Origin: Xenopus tropicalis | Taxonomy: Eukaryota; Chordata; Amphibia; Anura; Pipidae | Reading direction: 5' to 3' | Assembly (NCBI RefSeq): GCF_000004195.4 | Contig: NC_030679.2 | Span: 17,029,212-17,093,211 of the forward strand | Length of the DNA stretch: 64,000 nt | In this document: one piece after another, positions 23,001 through 34,687 of the stretch | How positions within the stretch are numbered: position 1 is the first letter of the stretch | Layout of the letters: each line of letters opens with the position of its first letter | The notes under the pieces: generated by a model | What the model saw: the letters and a program-made list of their open reading frames with translations, nothing else | What the model was told of the DNA's origin: nothing | Databases searched by the model: none | Made by a program: the position numbers and the translations under genes

Positions 23001-24690
23001 TATACTTTGTATTGATTAAAAAAAGATCTTGCAAGGTCAATATATACAGCAACTGAGAGATACAGGAAAGGATGTGAAATATGAGCTTTTAAGTCTCTGA
23101 TTTAGTCATAACCCCCTTTGCTACAAAGAATAATACCGTAGATTCATTATATACAACTAACATTATTATAAAGTGAAGGTGGATTGGCTTCAAGTCTCTG
23201 GAAAAAGTATGTAGCAGTAGGGTTAGGCACTAGAGCTGCATATATTTCTAATAAATAGGTTATGCAACACCATTTCTGTCTTTAAGGGATCCAAACCAAA
23301 GCTCCAGCACATAATGGGGCCAAATACAGAAGCAATTGCAGCAGAAATGTTAAGCTACAGTAAGGCTAGATGGTGATAGTAGGACAAGATGTCAATAAAG
23401 AACAATCTGCTGTTGTTCATTGGATTTTGTAGTACAGATTCCAGCACTAATGTTTTGCAGTGCAGTCCAGGGAAAACTGCTGATCAGCCTCCCTGGATAT
23501 GAATCCTAATATGGCAAAACCTCTTGCCCTGGAATGTATTTCATCACTGTTAGGCTGGGCCTCCTTGGGCCCATGCCAGTGAACTTGACATAGTGTGCCC
23601 ATATAAATGTGGATATTGCCAAATGTTGTAGGCATTAGAAAGGTCTGTGGTGGGAGTAAGAAAGGGTTATGAGAATTGATTGAGTTTGGTGCTCTGGCAA
23701 GCTAGTCCAAACCAGTTTTTTTCCACTTGTTAGTGTTCCCTATTTAATAGGATAGAGGTTCTTAAAACTGTACTCTATATTGGTCAAACCATTTCTACAT
23801 TTTAGATGATCCTGTGATGTCCAAAACTTTGAGCTGGATTTGAATTACATTTAGACAGGATCAATTCCTTTTTTGAATTCCCCTAACAAAACCATTTTTT
23901 CTTATTGTTTAGTAATTCACATAATTCAAGAAATGTTATTTTATTTTCAAGAAATGTTATTTTACCAATCTGCTGTAAGACAATAAACAATAAAACCTAT
24001 GTAGCAAAAATTTAAATATAAATATCCTGAAGGATTTTTGCTGACATTGTGGAACCTATAATCAGGGATAGGCAGACTTTAGCTCAGCTGCCCTATAAAT
24101 GCAGTTCCATTACATCATTATGTTCATAATAGCTTTCTTTCTAATATGTCTACATATGTTTGTTTTCTTGTCTTATTTAAATGAGGCGGGAATGCAAACA
24201 GGGCTGTATATGTTCTGTAGAATGGGATGAGTCAGAAAAATTAGGTTTATATTAATGTTCAGCAGCACAAAATTACTGGTGATTGCAGCTGGCACTGATC
24301 TTAATTCCTTTTTAATTGCCTGGGTTAAACCTCACTCACACTGGTACCATTGATACTCAGAGTTTATAGGTACTTGTCACTGGGACTAATACTGAGAAAA
24401 TGACAGGTGTGAATCTAGGAATTTAGTTTTTGGTGTAGGAACCCAGTAGCAGTATCAGGCAAGCCTACCAGAGTACCAGTGCATTATCCAGTGAGTTTAG
24501 ACCCTAGAGGAACCCAACCTAGGAGAAACATATACCATTATGCACTACCTATATCCAGTTACTTAGAGTGGGTCCAGGGTGTCAGGTTTACTGGAGGTGA
24601 AGGCAGAAAAGAAGGAATCTCATCACTGAGACAATGGGGCTGTAAAACAAAAGTCCCCAAGCAATAGAACATTCCCTCTAAAAAAGCTGA
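20092..24690. other. Apparently unique noncoding sequence
   Basis: About 4.6 kb with no recognisable transposon protein, terminal repeats or RNA gene. Small items only: TAGGTAGGTAGG near 20990, ACTACAACTCCCAG at about 21473 (dispersed frog repeat), and a 19-base direct repeat TTCAAGAAATGTTATTTTA near 23923 and 23946. It could be intronic or intergenic. Confidence 0.45.
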
Positions 24691-25215
24691 AGGCTAATGG
24701 CGCACCTGGTTGATTATCAACTGGTAAAAAACACCCGACCAATACTGATTTTGCAGGCTGCCATTCACTTGCAAAAACTCATGTGGAGGATCCAACATCT
24801 GTGATTGGTGAGCCCAGCCTGTTGGCCAACAAGAATGAGACGCATGGTAGAGTACTGCAGTGGGCTGGGTATCAGCAGATTACCCAAAAAAGAGTAGGTA
24901 CCCTGCAGGTTGCGGGTAGATATATCAGATATGTGTATAGATGTAGATCTACAAGTCGTGGGTTGGGTTGAGGGTTCTATCTTTATTCCTTATCTTATAT
25001 ATTATCAATATTTTGCTCCATTAAACGTTTTTATGCTTTTTTTCTACCTCACCCACTTCTGGCGATGTCACATCCGGTCCTCAGCAACAGCACTTCCTGT
25101 TTCCTGATGCATGTTGTGGATCAGGATGTGTATACGGCAGTTGCGGCTTCAAGCAGGTTGTGGGTTTATGACGCCGGTCTGGGTTGGGTTTCAAAAATTG
25201 GTTAAGCACAGGACT
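24691..25215. repeat. Candidate dispersed repeat rich in GGGTTGGG/CCCACTTCTGG
   Basis: Motifs GGTTGCGGGTAGATATATC, GTCGTGGGTTGGG, ACCCACTTCTGGCGATGTCA and GACGCCGGTCTGGGTTGGG resemble a moderately repeated frog element. Ends were not resolved. Confidence 0.35.
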
Positions 25216-25339
25216 CTAATGCAAGGAATCTGTGTCTGAAAACAATGTAAAACATTTAGTAAAGCAATATGGTTAGAAGAAATGAAAGGGTGAGAATGAC
25301 AGCAGTTCTGCAATGCTTTATGTCTGAGAATTCCATCAC

Positions 25340-25565
25340 ACCACAGTGTATCGGACCCCTTATCCAGAAACCCATTATCCAGAAAGTTCCGAATTACAGA
25401 AAGGCCATAGACTCCATTTTAATCAAATAATTCACATTTTTAAAAATGTTTTTCTTTTTCCTGTAATAATAAAACAGTACCTTGTACTTGATTCCAACTA
25501 AGATATAATTAATCCTTATTGGAGCCAAAACAATCCTAGTTGGTTTAATTGCAACTGAATGGCAG
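25340..25565. mobile_element. Left half of a common frog MITE (TTATCCAGAAA family)
   Basis: CCCCTTATCCAGAAACCC, ATTATCCAGAAAGTTCCGAA, then AATAATAAAACAGTACCTTG and CTAAGATATAATTAATCCTT follow the remembered family order, stopping at about GGTTTAATT (25565). The right half appears at 34912-35026, about 9.35 kb away, in the same orientation. Confidence 0.85.
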
Positions 25566-26301
25566 CTGGCAAAATCAGTATTGGTCAGGTGTTGCACAGC
25601 GAGTGTTGCATGTGATCTAAGTGTTGCATGTGAATTAAGTGTTTAGCAGGCGTTAAAAACAAAAAGGCGTTTAACCCTTTTACTGCCAGCTGTTTTGGTC
25701 AAAGCGGAACTTGTATTGCCAGACAGTTTTTGAACATTTTTCACTGTTTCACTTTAGGGGCCTTTCCTCGGGGGGACTTTTAGTTTACCCAGGAAAACAA
25801 TATATCGTTTTTTTCAGAACAACCTAAGCTTTCAAAATATGGTAGAATTTTTTGTGTAATTCCAATTCTGTAACAAGATATAGGCTTCTAAATGTCTAAA
25901 AATGCAAAAAAAATCTAATTTTCCATAATACAAAACACACATACTAGAAACAAAAATTATTTTATGCATGAATATACAACTGATTTGCAAAGTCCCATGT
26001 CTCCTGAACGTGCCAATACCAAATATATATAGTTTTATGGAGATTTGTCACTTGTATAGGTCAAAAACTCCCAGCAGTACCCTACCAAATTTCCAAAGCA
26101 CTGCTCCAGAAAGCTGCATACTTTAGATTTCAAGGACAAAATTTCCACTAACAGAAGGTTTATCCCAGAAAATTGTACATTTTTGGAAAGAGCAGATTCT
26201 GGGGAATACAGAATAGGCACAACTGTCTGTCTACTCCAAACTATCAAGTCGCAATGCTTTCCTAAAGTTATTGGTTTTTATCAAAATTTGTGATTTTTTT
26301 A

Positions 26302-26757
26302 ACGAACAAGCTAAGAGGATTGAGGAGACTGCCTCATATGTATGCAAATAAGTCATAACAGGATTCTGGGAAGAAATTACTTAAGGCTCCTAGAAAAGTC
26401 CCATTTACATGGGCTTGTCCCATTTACATGGGTTTATCCTATAGGCCTTAAGGAATTTCTTCCCAGAATCCTGTTATGACTTATTTGCATACGTATGAGG
26501 CGGTCTCCTCAATCCTTAGCTTGTTCGTGAATCCCCACTCCTGGCTCTACCTAAGCTGATCAGAAAACCCTGCACTACACTGATGAGCCCCAAGAAGGGT
26601 GAAACCGGTCTGTAGTTGGGAATCTGATCAGCTATTATCCTGGCTTCTGCTTTAAACCCAGTGGGTGAGCTTTAGCCTATAGGATAAACCCATGTAAATG
26701 GGACTTTTCTAGAAGCCTTAAGGAATTTCTTCCCAGAATCCTGTTATGACTGATTTT
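26302..26757. mobile_element. Palindromic insertion in the first repeat unit
   Basis: ACGAACAAGCTAAGAGGATTG (26300) is mirrored by CAATCCTTAGCTTGTTCGTGA (26512), and GTCATAACAGGATTCTGGGA by TCCCAGAATCCTGTTATGAC. The middle has CCATTTACATGGG copies. A third AAGGAATTTCTTCCCAGAATCC copy ends the element near 26750. Between lies CCCCAAGAAGGGTGAAACC, a motif frequent in frog repeats. The piggyBac repeat unit resumes at about 26758. Confidence 0.75.
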
Positions 26758-28054
26758 TAAAAAAAATTGCTTCAAAGCTTCCAGCCTATAGTATCTTATC
26801 TCCTACAGGTCATAAAGTAACCAAATAAAACACCCTAAATATGAACGCCAGGGGTCCACTGAACAGTTTGATGCCCAATACATATAGGTTTACCTAAGTA
26901 TGTGGCATGTAGGGGCCCCAATGTGAACATACCCCCATATGATCTATCATTTCTGTCATTTCAGCTCCTGCAAAATCAACACATTTACATCGTTATATGT
27001 GGGATAAAGCTAGTAAAAAGTACGCTCACTCCAGAAAGTCATATATTTTTGGAAAGTACACATTCCCCCGAATTTAAAATGGGTACCCATGTCTTTCTAC
27101 TCCAAAGTACCAAGCCGCACAGCTTTTCTAAAGTTAGCAATTTTGATGTCATTTCCAAAAATCCCCTCAAAGCTTCCAGTTTGCAGCATCTTATCTCCCA
27201 CATAGCATTAGGTACCAAGATAAAACACCCCGAATTTGAACGCCAGGGGTCCACTGAACAGTTTGATGCCCAATATGTATAGGTTTACCTAAGTATGTGG
27301 CATGTAGAGGCCCCAATGTGAACATACCCCCATATGATCAATCATTTCTGTTATTTCAGCTCCAGCAAAATCAACACATTTACATCATTTATGTGGGATA
27401 AAACTAGTAAAAAGTACGCTCACCCCAGAAAGTCATATATTTTTGGAAAGTACACATTCCCCCGAACTTAAAATGGGTACCCATGTCTTTCTACTCCAAA
27501 GTACCAAGCCACACAGCTTTTCTAAAGTTAGCAATTTTGATGACATTTCCAAAAATCCCCTCAAAGCTTCCACTTCGCAGCATCTTATCTCCTACATAGT
27601 GTTAGGTACCAAGATAAAACACCCTAAATTTGAACGCCAGGGGTCCACTGAACAGTTTGATGCCTGATATGTATAGGTTTACCTAAGTATGTGGCATGTA
27701 GGGGCCCCAATGGGAACATACCCCCATATGATGTATCATTTCAGCTCCTGCAAAATCAACACATTTACATCCTTTATGTGGGATAATGCTACAAAAAAAG
27801 TACACTCACCCCAGAGTGGGTAAACATTTCTTTTTGCTCCAAAGTACCAAACTGTAAAGCTTTCCTAAGTTTGCAGATTTATATGACATTTAGAAAATCG
27901 CATAAAAATGTTGCAATTTGCCGCATTTATCTCTCACAATTTCTTGATAAAGATCAGATAAAGGCAAATCACCCCAAATAGGAACACCTATGGTCTACTG
28001 AACAGTTTGATGCCCAATATGCATAGATATACCAAAGTCTGCGGTATGTACTGA

Positions 28055-29297
28055 TAGAGATGTAGCGAACCTCACAAAAAAAGTTTGCGAACCCGTTCGC
28101 GAACTTCCGTCAAAAAGTGCGAACTTTTGCGAACTTTGCGAACCCCATAGACTTCAATGGGATGGCGAACTTTAAAAACTAGAAAAGCCATTTCTGGCCA
28201 GAAAACTGATTTTAAAGTTGTTTAAAGGGTGCCACGACCTGGACAGTGGCATGCAGGAGGGGGATCAAGGGCAAAAATTTCTCTGAAAAAATACGTTGTT
28301 GACACAGCATTGCGTTTTGTGCTGTAAAGGGCAGAAATCACACTACATTTCTAAACTTGTGTAATAAACTGCTTAAAACGTCCGGCATCTACATGCCAAT
28401 CAAGTCGCGTAAAGGTTACAGCCGGTTCACACGCAAAGACATAACGCCGCAGTAGTGGATACGGAATATATTATTGCTGGTGGAAAACCGTCACTCAGGT
28501 GATTTTATTGCAATGCAATGTCACTACTATGTGTAACGTGTTTGGTGCACTACTATGAACAACAGCAAACAGCACTGGACACATTAAAGAACAGTAAGTT
28601 AAATAAATAAAAAAAAATTAATAATAAAAAAAAGTGATCTCTGGTTGGTGCTGGGGGTGAACTACTAGGAGCAGCACACCAGTCCCCAACACAGCTAGAC
28701 TAATAGCACTCGGCTCTATAAATTACAGTAGCAAAGTAAAAAAACACAAATAAAAAAAAATGTTGTGAATGTGTGGTTGGTGGTTAGTGCACTACTAGGA
28801 GCAGCACACCTGTCTCCAACACACACAGACGGAGCTGCAGTACACAATGAAAAGAAGAGTAACAGTAATCAGAAAATAAAAGCAGTCCTTACAAGGACTA
28901 TTGGGTTACAGCAGATGAGATCAGCAGGACAGCTGCCCACAGCAGCTACATACAGAGTAGTAGAAAGTAGATTACTAGTCAGCAAAGCTACCTAAACTGT
29001 CCCTCAAACCCCTGCACAGCTCTTTCCCTATGCTAACACATCAAGCACACACAGGCAGAATGTAAAATGGCTGCTGGGCTTCGGTTGAAGGGAGTGGTCC
29101 GGGGGTGGTCCAGGAGGGAGAGCTGCCTGATTGGCTGCCATGTATCTGCTGGCTCTGGGGTGAGAGGTCAAAATTTGGCTCCAGCTAAGGCGAACCTAAA
29201 ATTGCGAACATCGCTAAAAGTTCGCGAACTTGCGAACTTGCGAACACCCGATTTTCGTGCGAATTAGTTCTCCGGCAAACTGTTCGCTACATCTCTA
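28055..29297. mobile_element. hAT-type non-autonomous element, 1243 bp, with exact 8-bp duplication
   Basis: Ends TAGAGATGTAGCGAAC and GTTCGCTACATCTCTA are perfect inverted repeats. TGTACTGA flanks both sides (28047-28054, 29298-29305). Other array units show the uninterrupted site GCGGTATGTACTGACCCC, so the empty site is known. Subterminal regions are dense in TTCGCGAAC motifs. The interior holds a diverged duplication (CTACTAGGAGCAGCACACC near 28663 and 28792). No transposase frame. Confidence 0.95.
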
Positions 29298-30469
29298 TGT
29301 ACTGACCCCAAAATGAAAATAGTGCATAAGGATTTCTCGCCTGCCAGCTCAGCTTTTGCACACAGAGCCCCCTGTCAGTTTATTATGTGCTGAAACTTCC
29401 CCTAACTATACAGAGACCCCAACAAAACCATATATTTTTGGAAAGTACACATTCTGACAAATCCAACAAGGGTAAAGAGTCCTTTTTACACCAAAGTACC
29501 AATCTGCAAAGCTTTCCTAAAGTTATTGGTTTTTATGACATTTCAGAAAATCACCTAAAAATGTTGCAATTTGCCGCATTTATCTCACACAATTTCTTGC
29601 ATACAAAGGCAAGTCACCCCAAATAGGAACACCAGAGGCCTACTGAACAGTTTGATGCCAAATATGCATAGATATACCAAAGTCTGCGGTATGTACTGAC
29701 CCCAAAATGAAAATAGCGCATAAGGATTTCTGGCCTGCCAGCTCAGCTTTTGCACACAGAGCCCCCTGTCAGTGTATTATGTGCCGAAACTTCCCCTAAC
29801 TATACAGAGACCCCCACAAAACCATATATTTTTGGAAAGTACACATTCTGACAAATCCAACAAGGGTAAAGAGTCCTTTCTACACCAAAGTACCAATCTG
29901 CAAAGCTTTCCTAAAGTTATTGGTTTTTATGACATTTCAGAAAATCGCCTAAAAATGTTGCAATTTGCCGCATTTATCTCACACAATTTCTTGCGTACAA
30001 AGGCAAGTCACCCCAAATAGGAACACCAGAGGCCTACTGAACAGTTTGATGCCAAATATGCATAGATATACCAAAGTCTGCGGTTTGTACTGACCCCAAA
30101 ATTAAAATAGCGCATAAGGATTTCTCGCCTGCCAACTCAGCTTTTGCACACAGAGCCCCCTGACAGCGTATTATGTGCAGTAACCCCCCCTAACTATACA
30201 CAGACACCCAGGAAACCATATATTTGTGATGAATTCCAAATAGGCAAAGTTATTTTTGTACACCAAAGTTACACCTAAAGCTACACTAAAAACAGATTAG
30301 GAACACTTATACAGGGATAAAATGCGATAAAACCACAAAAATTGTGCAAATCAGTGAAACAACAAAATAAGTCACATGACAGTGTAATTAGTGGTCAGAA
30401 TATCTGATCCAATAGTCACACTGTCAAAATAAACAGTTTTTAGGTAAAAGAAAGTGGCAAAATGAAAAA

Positions 30470-30700
30470 AAAAAACCCAAAAAAACAAAACAAAAAAAAT
30501 CCCAAAGTGTTTGTGTATACATGTGTGTACATGTGTAAAAGTTGTGTTATAGTGTGTAAGTGTGTATATGAGTGTAAATAAGTGTATAAAAGTGTGAAAA
30601 ATGAAAAAAAAACAAAACTGCTAAAATGTGTGATGTAAGTGTGTGTAAATGTATGTAAGTGTGTATAAATGTATGTAAGTGTGTAAATGCAAGAAAAAAA
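30470..30700. repeat. GTGTAA-type low-complexity repeat with A-runs
   Basis: Short units such as GTGTGTAAATGTATGTAA and GTGTATAAATGTATGTAA alternate with poly-A tracts. It lies between the 394-bp array and the terminal hairpins. Confidence 0.85.
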
Positions 30701-30777
30701 AAAAAGTCCTTACCTGTCCTGAAGACCTGATCGCCTCCTCTTCAGTGGGCCGGCGCTCCTGGGGGAAATAGGAAGCA

Positions 30778-30893
30778 GGAAGCAGCAGACGCGATGCGAT
30801 CGCGTCTGCTGCTTCCTGGAGGGTCCTGCGAGCGATCGTCTCGCAGGACCCTCATGACAGCCCCCCTGGCATGTTGCCCAGGGGGGCTGTCAT
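30778..30893. repeat. Three consecutive perfect hairpins
   Basis: Stem 1: 30778-30794 with 30800-30816 (17 bp, loop TGCGA). Stem 2: 30821-30831 with 30841-30851 (11 bp, 9-base loop). Stem 3: 30854-30869 with 30878-30893 (16 bp, 8-base loop). All stems are perfect and they sit 4 and 2 bases apart. They lie about 65 bp from the right end of the piggyBac-type element; no equivalent cluster is seen near the left end. Confidence 0.95.
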
Positions 30894-31032
30894 GGATAGA
30901 AGCTCTCTGCAGCGGCGGCACATGACGTGTCACATACGTCGTTGGCAGTAAAAGAGTTAAATCTAAAATGGCATTATACAATGGATTGCACTCGGGAGAC
31001 TGTAAGTACCCAGTGGCAATATGAGTTCCAGT

Positions 31033-32010
31033 ATGATTGCCGGTGTTATTCAGTGTGCATCTTGTCGCATGTATGTGGTCCTGGAGCAGCAGTTCCATGC
31101 AGCATTTACTTGTGAGAGATGCAGGTGGGTTTTTCTCTTGGAATCTGAGGTGCAGAATCTAAGGGGGTAACTGGCAGCACTGAGGGCAGCTGCAAACATG
31201 GGGGAGAACAGGAGGCTCACTGAGCAACCACTGGCAGGGGCAGGTGTAGTGGGGGGTGGAGAAGGGACAGTGGAGGTTAATGAGGGAGACAGGTTTGTAA
31301 CAGTTAAGAGGGGAAGTAGGGGACGCAAGGGTAGGGGGGCTGCGTCACAGCTTGTACAAACCAGCAGATTTGCCGCTTTAGGTGAAGATGCTGGGGAAGA
31401 CAGCTCTGAGCTAGCATGTATGGAGCAGGCTGACTCTCAGAGCACCCTGGGAGCCGGCACCTCTAATACAGGTGGGGGGAGTAGTACTAGGAAGGGAAGG
31501 CAGGCTATAGTTGTAGGGGATTCAATTATTAGAAGGGTGGATAGGGTAATTTTTCGCAAAGACCCTACATGCCGAACTATGTGTTGCTTGCCTGGTGCTA
31601 GGGTTCGGCATGTGGTGGAACGAGTGGACAAATTGTTGGGAGGGGCTGGGGAAGACCCGGCGGTCTTGGTACACATAGGTACCAATGACAAAGTTAGAGG
31701 AGGGGGGGAAGTCCTCAAGAAGGATTTTAAAAAGCTAGGCGAGAAGTTGAGGGTGAGGACTTCCAAGGTAATTTTCTCAGAGATATTACCTGTGCCACGA
31801 GCAACGTTAAGAAGGCAGCAGGAGCTTAGGGAGATTAATGCGTGGCTGAGAGATTGGTGCAGGGAGGAGGGCTTTGGGTTTCTCGAGAACTGGGCTGATT
31901 TCTTAATCGGCTACAGGCTCTTTGCCAGGGATGGCCTGCACCTCAATGATGATGGGGCAGCTGCTTTGGGGGAAAAGATGGCTAGTTGGTTGAAGGAGAT
32001 TTTAAACTAG
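31033..32010 (+). pseudogene. CR1 ORF1: zinc-finger plus SGNH-esterase-like protein, one stop
   Basis: From ATG at 31033 the frame starts with CASCRM and CERCRW (paired CxxC motifs, a zinc-binding N-terminus). It meets TAA at 31168-31170 and continues in the same frame to 32010. Counting from the internal Met at 31198, the SGNH hydrolase blocks are GDSI at residues 107-110 (catalytic Ser109), PGARV at 132-136, HIGTND at 159-164 (Asn163) and DGLHLN at 245-250 (Asp245, His248). Such an esterase domain is known in ORF1 of several CR1 lineages, where it is thought to help RNP or membrane association. One base change would reopen the frame; it is otherwise well preserved. ORF2 follows in another frame. 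Confidence 0.93.
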
Positions 32011-32050
32011 GAGTGGGGGGGGGGGGGGTGAGGGTGCAGTTGGTAATTCT

Positions 32051-32875
32051 TTGGTAGACAGGATAGATGAGGTAGTGGGCATAGTAAGGGAAAATGGGGG
32101 AGGAGACTTGCTTTGGGATACTGATAATGGCAGGGAGGCCCATAAGTTGTTTACATGTCATTCTCACGCCGGTACCAGTATTAAATGTATGTTTACCAAT
32201 GCAAGGAGTCTGACTGATAAAATGGGAGAGCTGGAGGTACTGGCGTTGGAGCGGAAATATGATATGATTGGCGTTGCTGAAACTTGGTTGAATGAGTCGC
32301 ATGACTGGGCAGTTAATATTTGGGGTTATACATTGTTTCAGAGGGACAGGGGCAATAGAAAAGGAGGAGGAGTGTGTCTGTTCGTTAAGCAGGAAATAAA
32401 AGCAAATATTAAAGAGGAAGTGATGGGGGTAACAGAGGGAGCTGAATCCTTATGGCTGGAGCTTCTCACAGATAGTAAAGAATCTACCAAATTAATTGTA
32501 GGGGTATGCTATAGACCCCCTAATGTAAGTGAGGAGGAGGAGGCTCAGCTCCTGTTGCAAATAGAAAAGGCTGCTAGTTTGGGGCAAGTGATAATAATGG
32601 GGGATTTTAATTATCCTGATATTGACTGGAGCCATAGTACTGCCAGGACAGTAAATGGGAACAAGTTTATAAACTTGCTGCATGACAACTTTATGTCACA
32701 GGTTGTTGAGGAGCCAACCAGGAACCATGCTATATTGGATCTAGTGATCTCTAATGGCCCAGAACGTATAGCAAATGTGCAAGTGGTTGAACCCCTGGGT
32801 AATGGTGATCATAATGTTATTTCATTTGATGTTTGGTGCAGGAAACAAATTTACACAGTGACAACTGAATTTTAG
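32051..32875 (+). pseudogene. CR1 ORF2 N-terminal APE-type endonuclease
   Basis: The 274-codon segment shows the apurinic-endonuclease-like fold motifs: FTNARSL at residues 48-54, AETWL at 76-80 (metal-binding Glu), GGGVCLFVK at 106-114, YRPPN at 154-158, GDFN at 184-187, LDLVIS near 229-234 and GDHNVISF at 252-259 (active-site His). All expected catalytic residues appear present. In the family this domain nicks target DNA so that the RT can prime on it. It follows ORF1 after a G-run at 32016-32029 and ends in TAG where a normal element would continue (NFRKANFSSLR is readable in a shifted frame just after), so a frameshift near 32870 cuts it from the RT. Confidence 0.93.
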
Positions 32876-33199
32876 GAAGGCAAATTTTAGCTCCTTAAGG
32901 GCAGTGAAGTTAAGTTAAGTTCCTTAAGTCAGAAGGGACAGTAGCTGCGTTTAATGAATATAAACACTATAACAAGTGTTGTAAAACAGCAATCTGGAGG
33001 GCAAAGATAGAAAATGAGGAGCGCATTGCGGCAGGGGCCAAGACTAACCCCAAAAAGCAGTTGTGCTTAACCAGTTCTTTTCTTCTGTGTATACAGTGGA
33101 GGAGCCAGTGCGCCAAGTCCCACCCAATAGCTGCACTGTTGCCTCAGCTCCAACTACACAGTGGTTGACACAGGATATGGTGCTTAAAGGGTTACACTA

Positions 33200-34687
33200 G
33201 ATAAATGTAAACAAGGAACCTGGGCCAGATGGAATACACCCTCGGATACTGAGAGAGCTAGGGTCAGAATTACAGTGGCCCTTGTTTCTGATATTCTCAG
33301 ACCCGCTTTCATCAGGTATGGTACCTAGGGATTGGAAGAAGGCGAATGTCATTCCTATATTTAAAAAGGGAGTAAGATCTCAGCCTGGCAATTATAGGCC
33401 TGTAAGTTTGACATCTGTGGTGGGCAAGTTATTTGAAGGCTTGTTTAGGGATCACATACAAAATTATGTACTGGAGAATTCCATTATGAGCAGGAATCAG
33501 CATGGCTTTATGAAGGACAGGTCATGTCAGACCAATTTAATTGCTTTTTATGATGAGGTAAGTAAGAATCTGGACAGTAGTGATCCAGTAGATATAATCT
33601 ATTTGGATTTTACCAAAGCATTTGATACCGTTCCCCACAGACGACTGCTTTCTAAACTAAGGTCTATTGGTCTTAGTGAAGTCGTTTGCACATGGATAGA
33701 AAACTGGCTACAGGATCGGGTACGGAGGGTGGTTGTTAATGGTACATTCTCTAATTGGAATAAGGTTCTCAGTGGGGTCCCTCAGGGTTCTGTACTGGGT
33801 CGACTTTTATTTAACTTGTTCATAAATGACTTAGGGGAGGGTATTATAAGTAATATATCAGTGTTTGCAGATGACACAAAACTCTGCAGACCAGTCAATT
33901 CTATCCAGGATGTGGCATCCTTGCAGCAGGATCTTGACTAACTGCCAATCTGGGCGGCTAAGTGGCAGATGAGATTTAATGTGGATAAATGTAAGGTCAT
34001 GCACCTGGGATGTAAAAATATGCAAGCCACTTATACCCTTAATGGGACTGCACTAGGCAAATACATAATGGAGAAGGACATTGGAGTCCTGGTAGATAAT
34101 AAACTTGGCTGTAGCAAGCAATGTCAGGCAGCAGCTGCAAGGGCAAACAAGGTTTTGAGCTGTATTAAAAGGGGTATAGATTCACGGGAGGAGGGGGTTA
34201 TTCTTCCCCTTTACAGAGCGCTGGTAAGGCCCCATCTAGAATATGCTGTTCAGTTTTGGTCTCCAGTGGTCAAACGGGACATTATTGAATTAGAGAGGGT
34301 CCAGAGAAGGGCAACTAAGCTGGTAAAGGGTATGGAAAGTCTCAGTTATGAAGAAAGACTGGCCAAGTTGGGTCTGTTTACACTGGAGAAGTGGCGCTTA
34401 AGAGGTGACATGATAACTATGTATAAATATATAAGGGGATCATATAATAACCTTTCTAATGTTTTATTTACCAGTAGGTCCTTCCAACGGAGACACGAGG
34501 GCACCCACTCCGTTTAGAAGAAGGGAGGTTCCATTTAAATATTTGGAAAGGATTTTTTACTGTGAGAGCTGTGAAGTTGTGGAATTCCCTCCCCGAATCA
34601 GTCGTACTGGCTGATATATTATATAACTTTAAAAAGGGGCTGGATGGATTCTTAGCAAGTGAGGGAATACAGGGCTATGGGAGATAG
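33200..34687 (+). pseudogene. CR1 ORF2 reverse transcriptase with stop and frameshifts
   Basis: Readable from VNKEPGPDGIHPRILREL (about 33210). In the segment opening at 33282, RT motifs are YLDFTKAFDTV at residues 107-117, [10 protein letters not shown] at 164-173 and FADDTKL at 195-201, so the catalytic aspartates survive. TAA at 33939-33941 interrupts the thumb. The frame continues at 33969 (RFNVDKCKVMHLG, VDNKLG, YRALVRPHLEYAVQFWSPV, LRGDMITMYKYIRG). Near 34490 a frameshift moves the C-terminus (GRFHLNIWKGFFTVRAVKL, LWNSLPESVV) into another frame ending at 34687. Linker sequence before 33200 is compressed by a deletion. Inactive copy, less decayed than the CR1 at 17377. Confidence 0.93.

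Larger units (their letters stand above)
25990..30310. repeat. ~394-bp tandem repeat array, about seven units
   Basis: The anchor GAACGCCAGGGGTCC / GAACACC-variant lies at 26843, 27238, 27632, 27982, 29627 and 30021. Steps are 395, 394, 350, 394 (after subtracting the hAT insert) and 394. The 350-bp step lacks about 44 bp that elsewhere includes TATTTTTGGAAAGTACACATT. A more diverged first unit lies near 26000-26290 and a partial last one ends near 30310. Units share ACAGTTTGATGCC, ACTCCAAAGTACCA and GTTAGCAATTTTGATG-like blocks. 394 is not a multiple of three, so long open frames across units are chance. Confidence 0.93.
25671..30960. mobile_element. Non-autonomous piggyBac-type element (Uribo/TxpB-like ends), 5.3 kb
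   Basis: Left end TTAACCCTTTTACTGCCAGC and right end GTTGGCAGTAAAAGAGTTAA are inverted repeats with TTAA at both outer edges (25671-25674, 30957-30960). CCCTTTTACTGCCA fits the Xenopus piggyBac terminal pattern CCYTTTBMCTGCCA as I remember it. There is no transposase. The interior is a tandem array of ~394-bp units (25990-30310), GT-rich sequence, and three hairpins near the right end. It carries two later insertions (26302-26757 and 28055-29297). Confidence 0.85.

Noticed and set aside
26902..30020. Repeated open frames (FLESTHS, LLQSTKPHSFSKV) in the 394-bp array
   Set aside because: The unit length is not a multiple of three, frames end within each unit, and no domain is present; they are shadows of the tandem repeat.
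31050..31766. Minus-strand open frames across CR1 ORF1 (92 and 109 codons)
   Set aside because: They are antisense to a recognised CR1 protein and have no similarity of their own.
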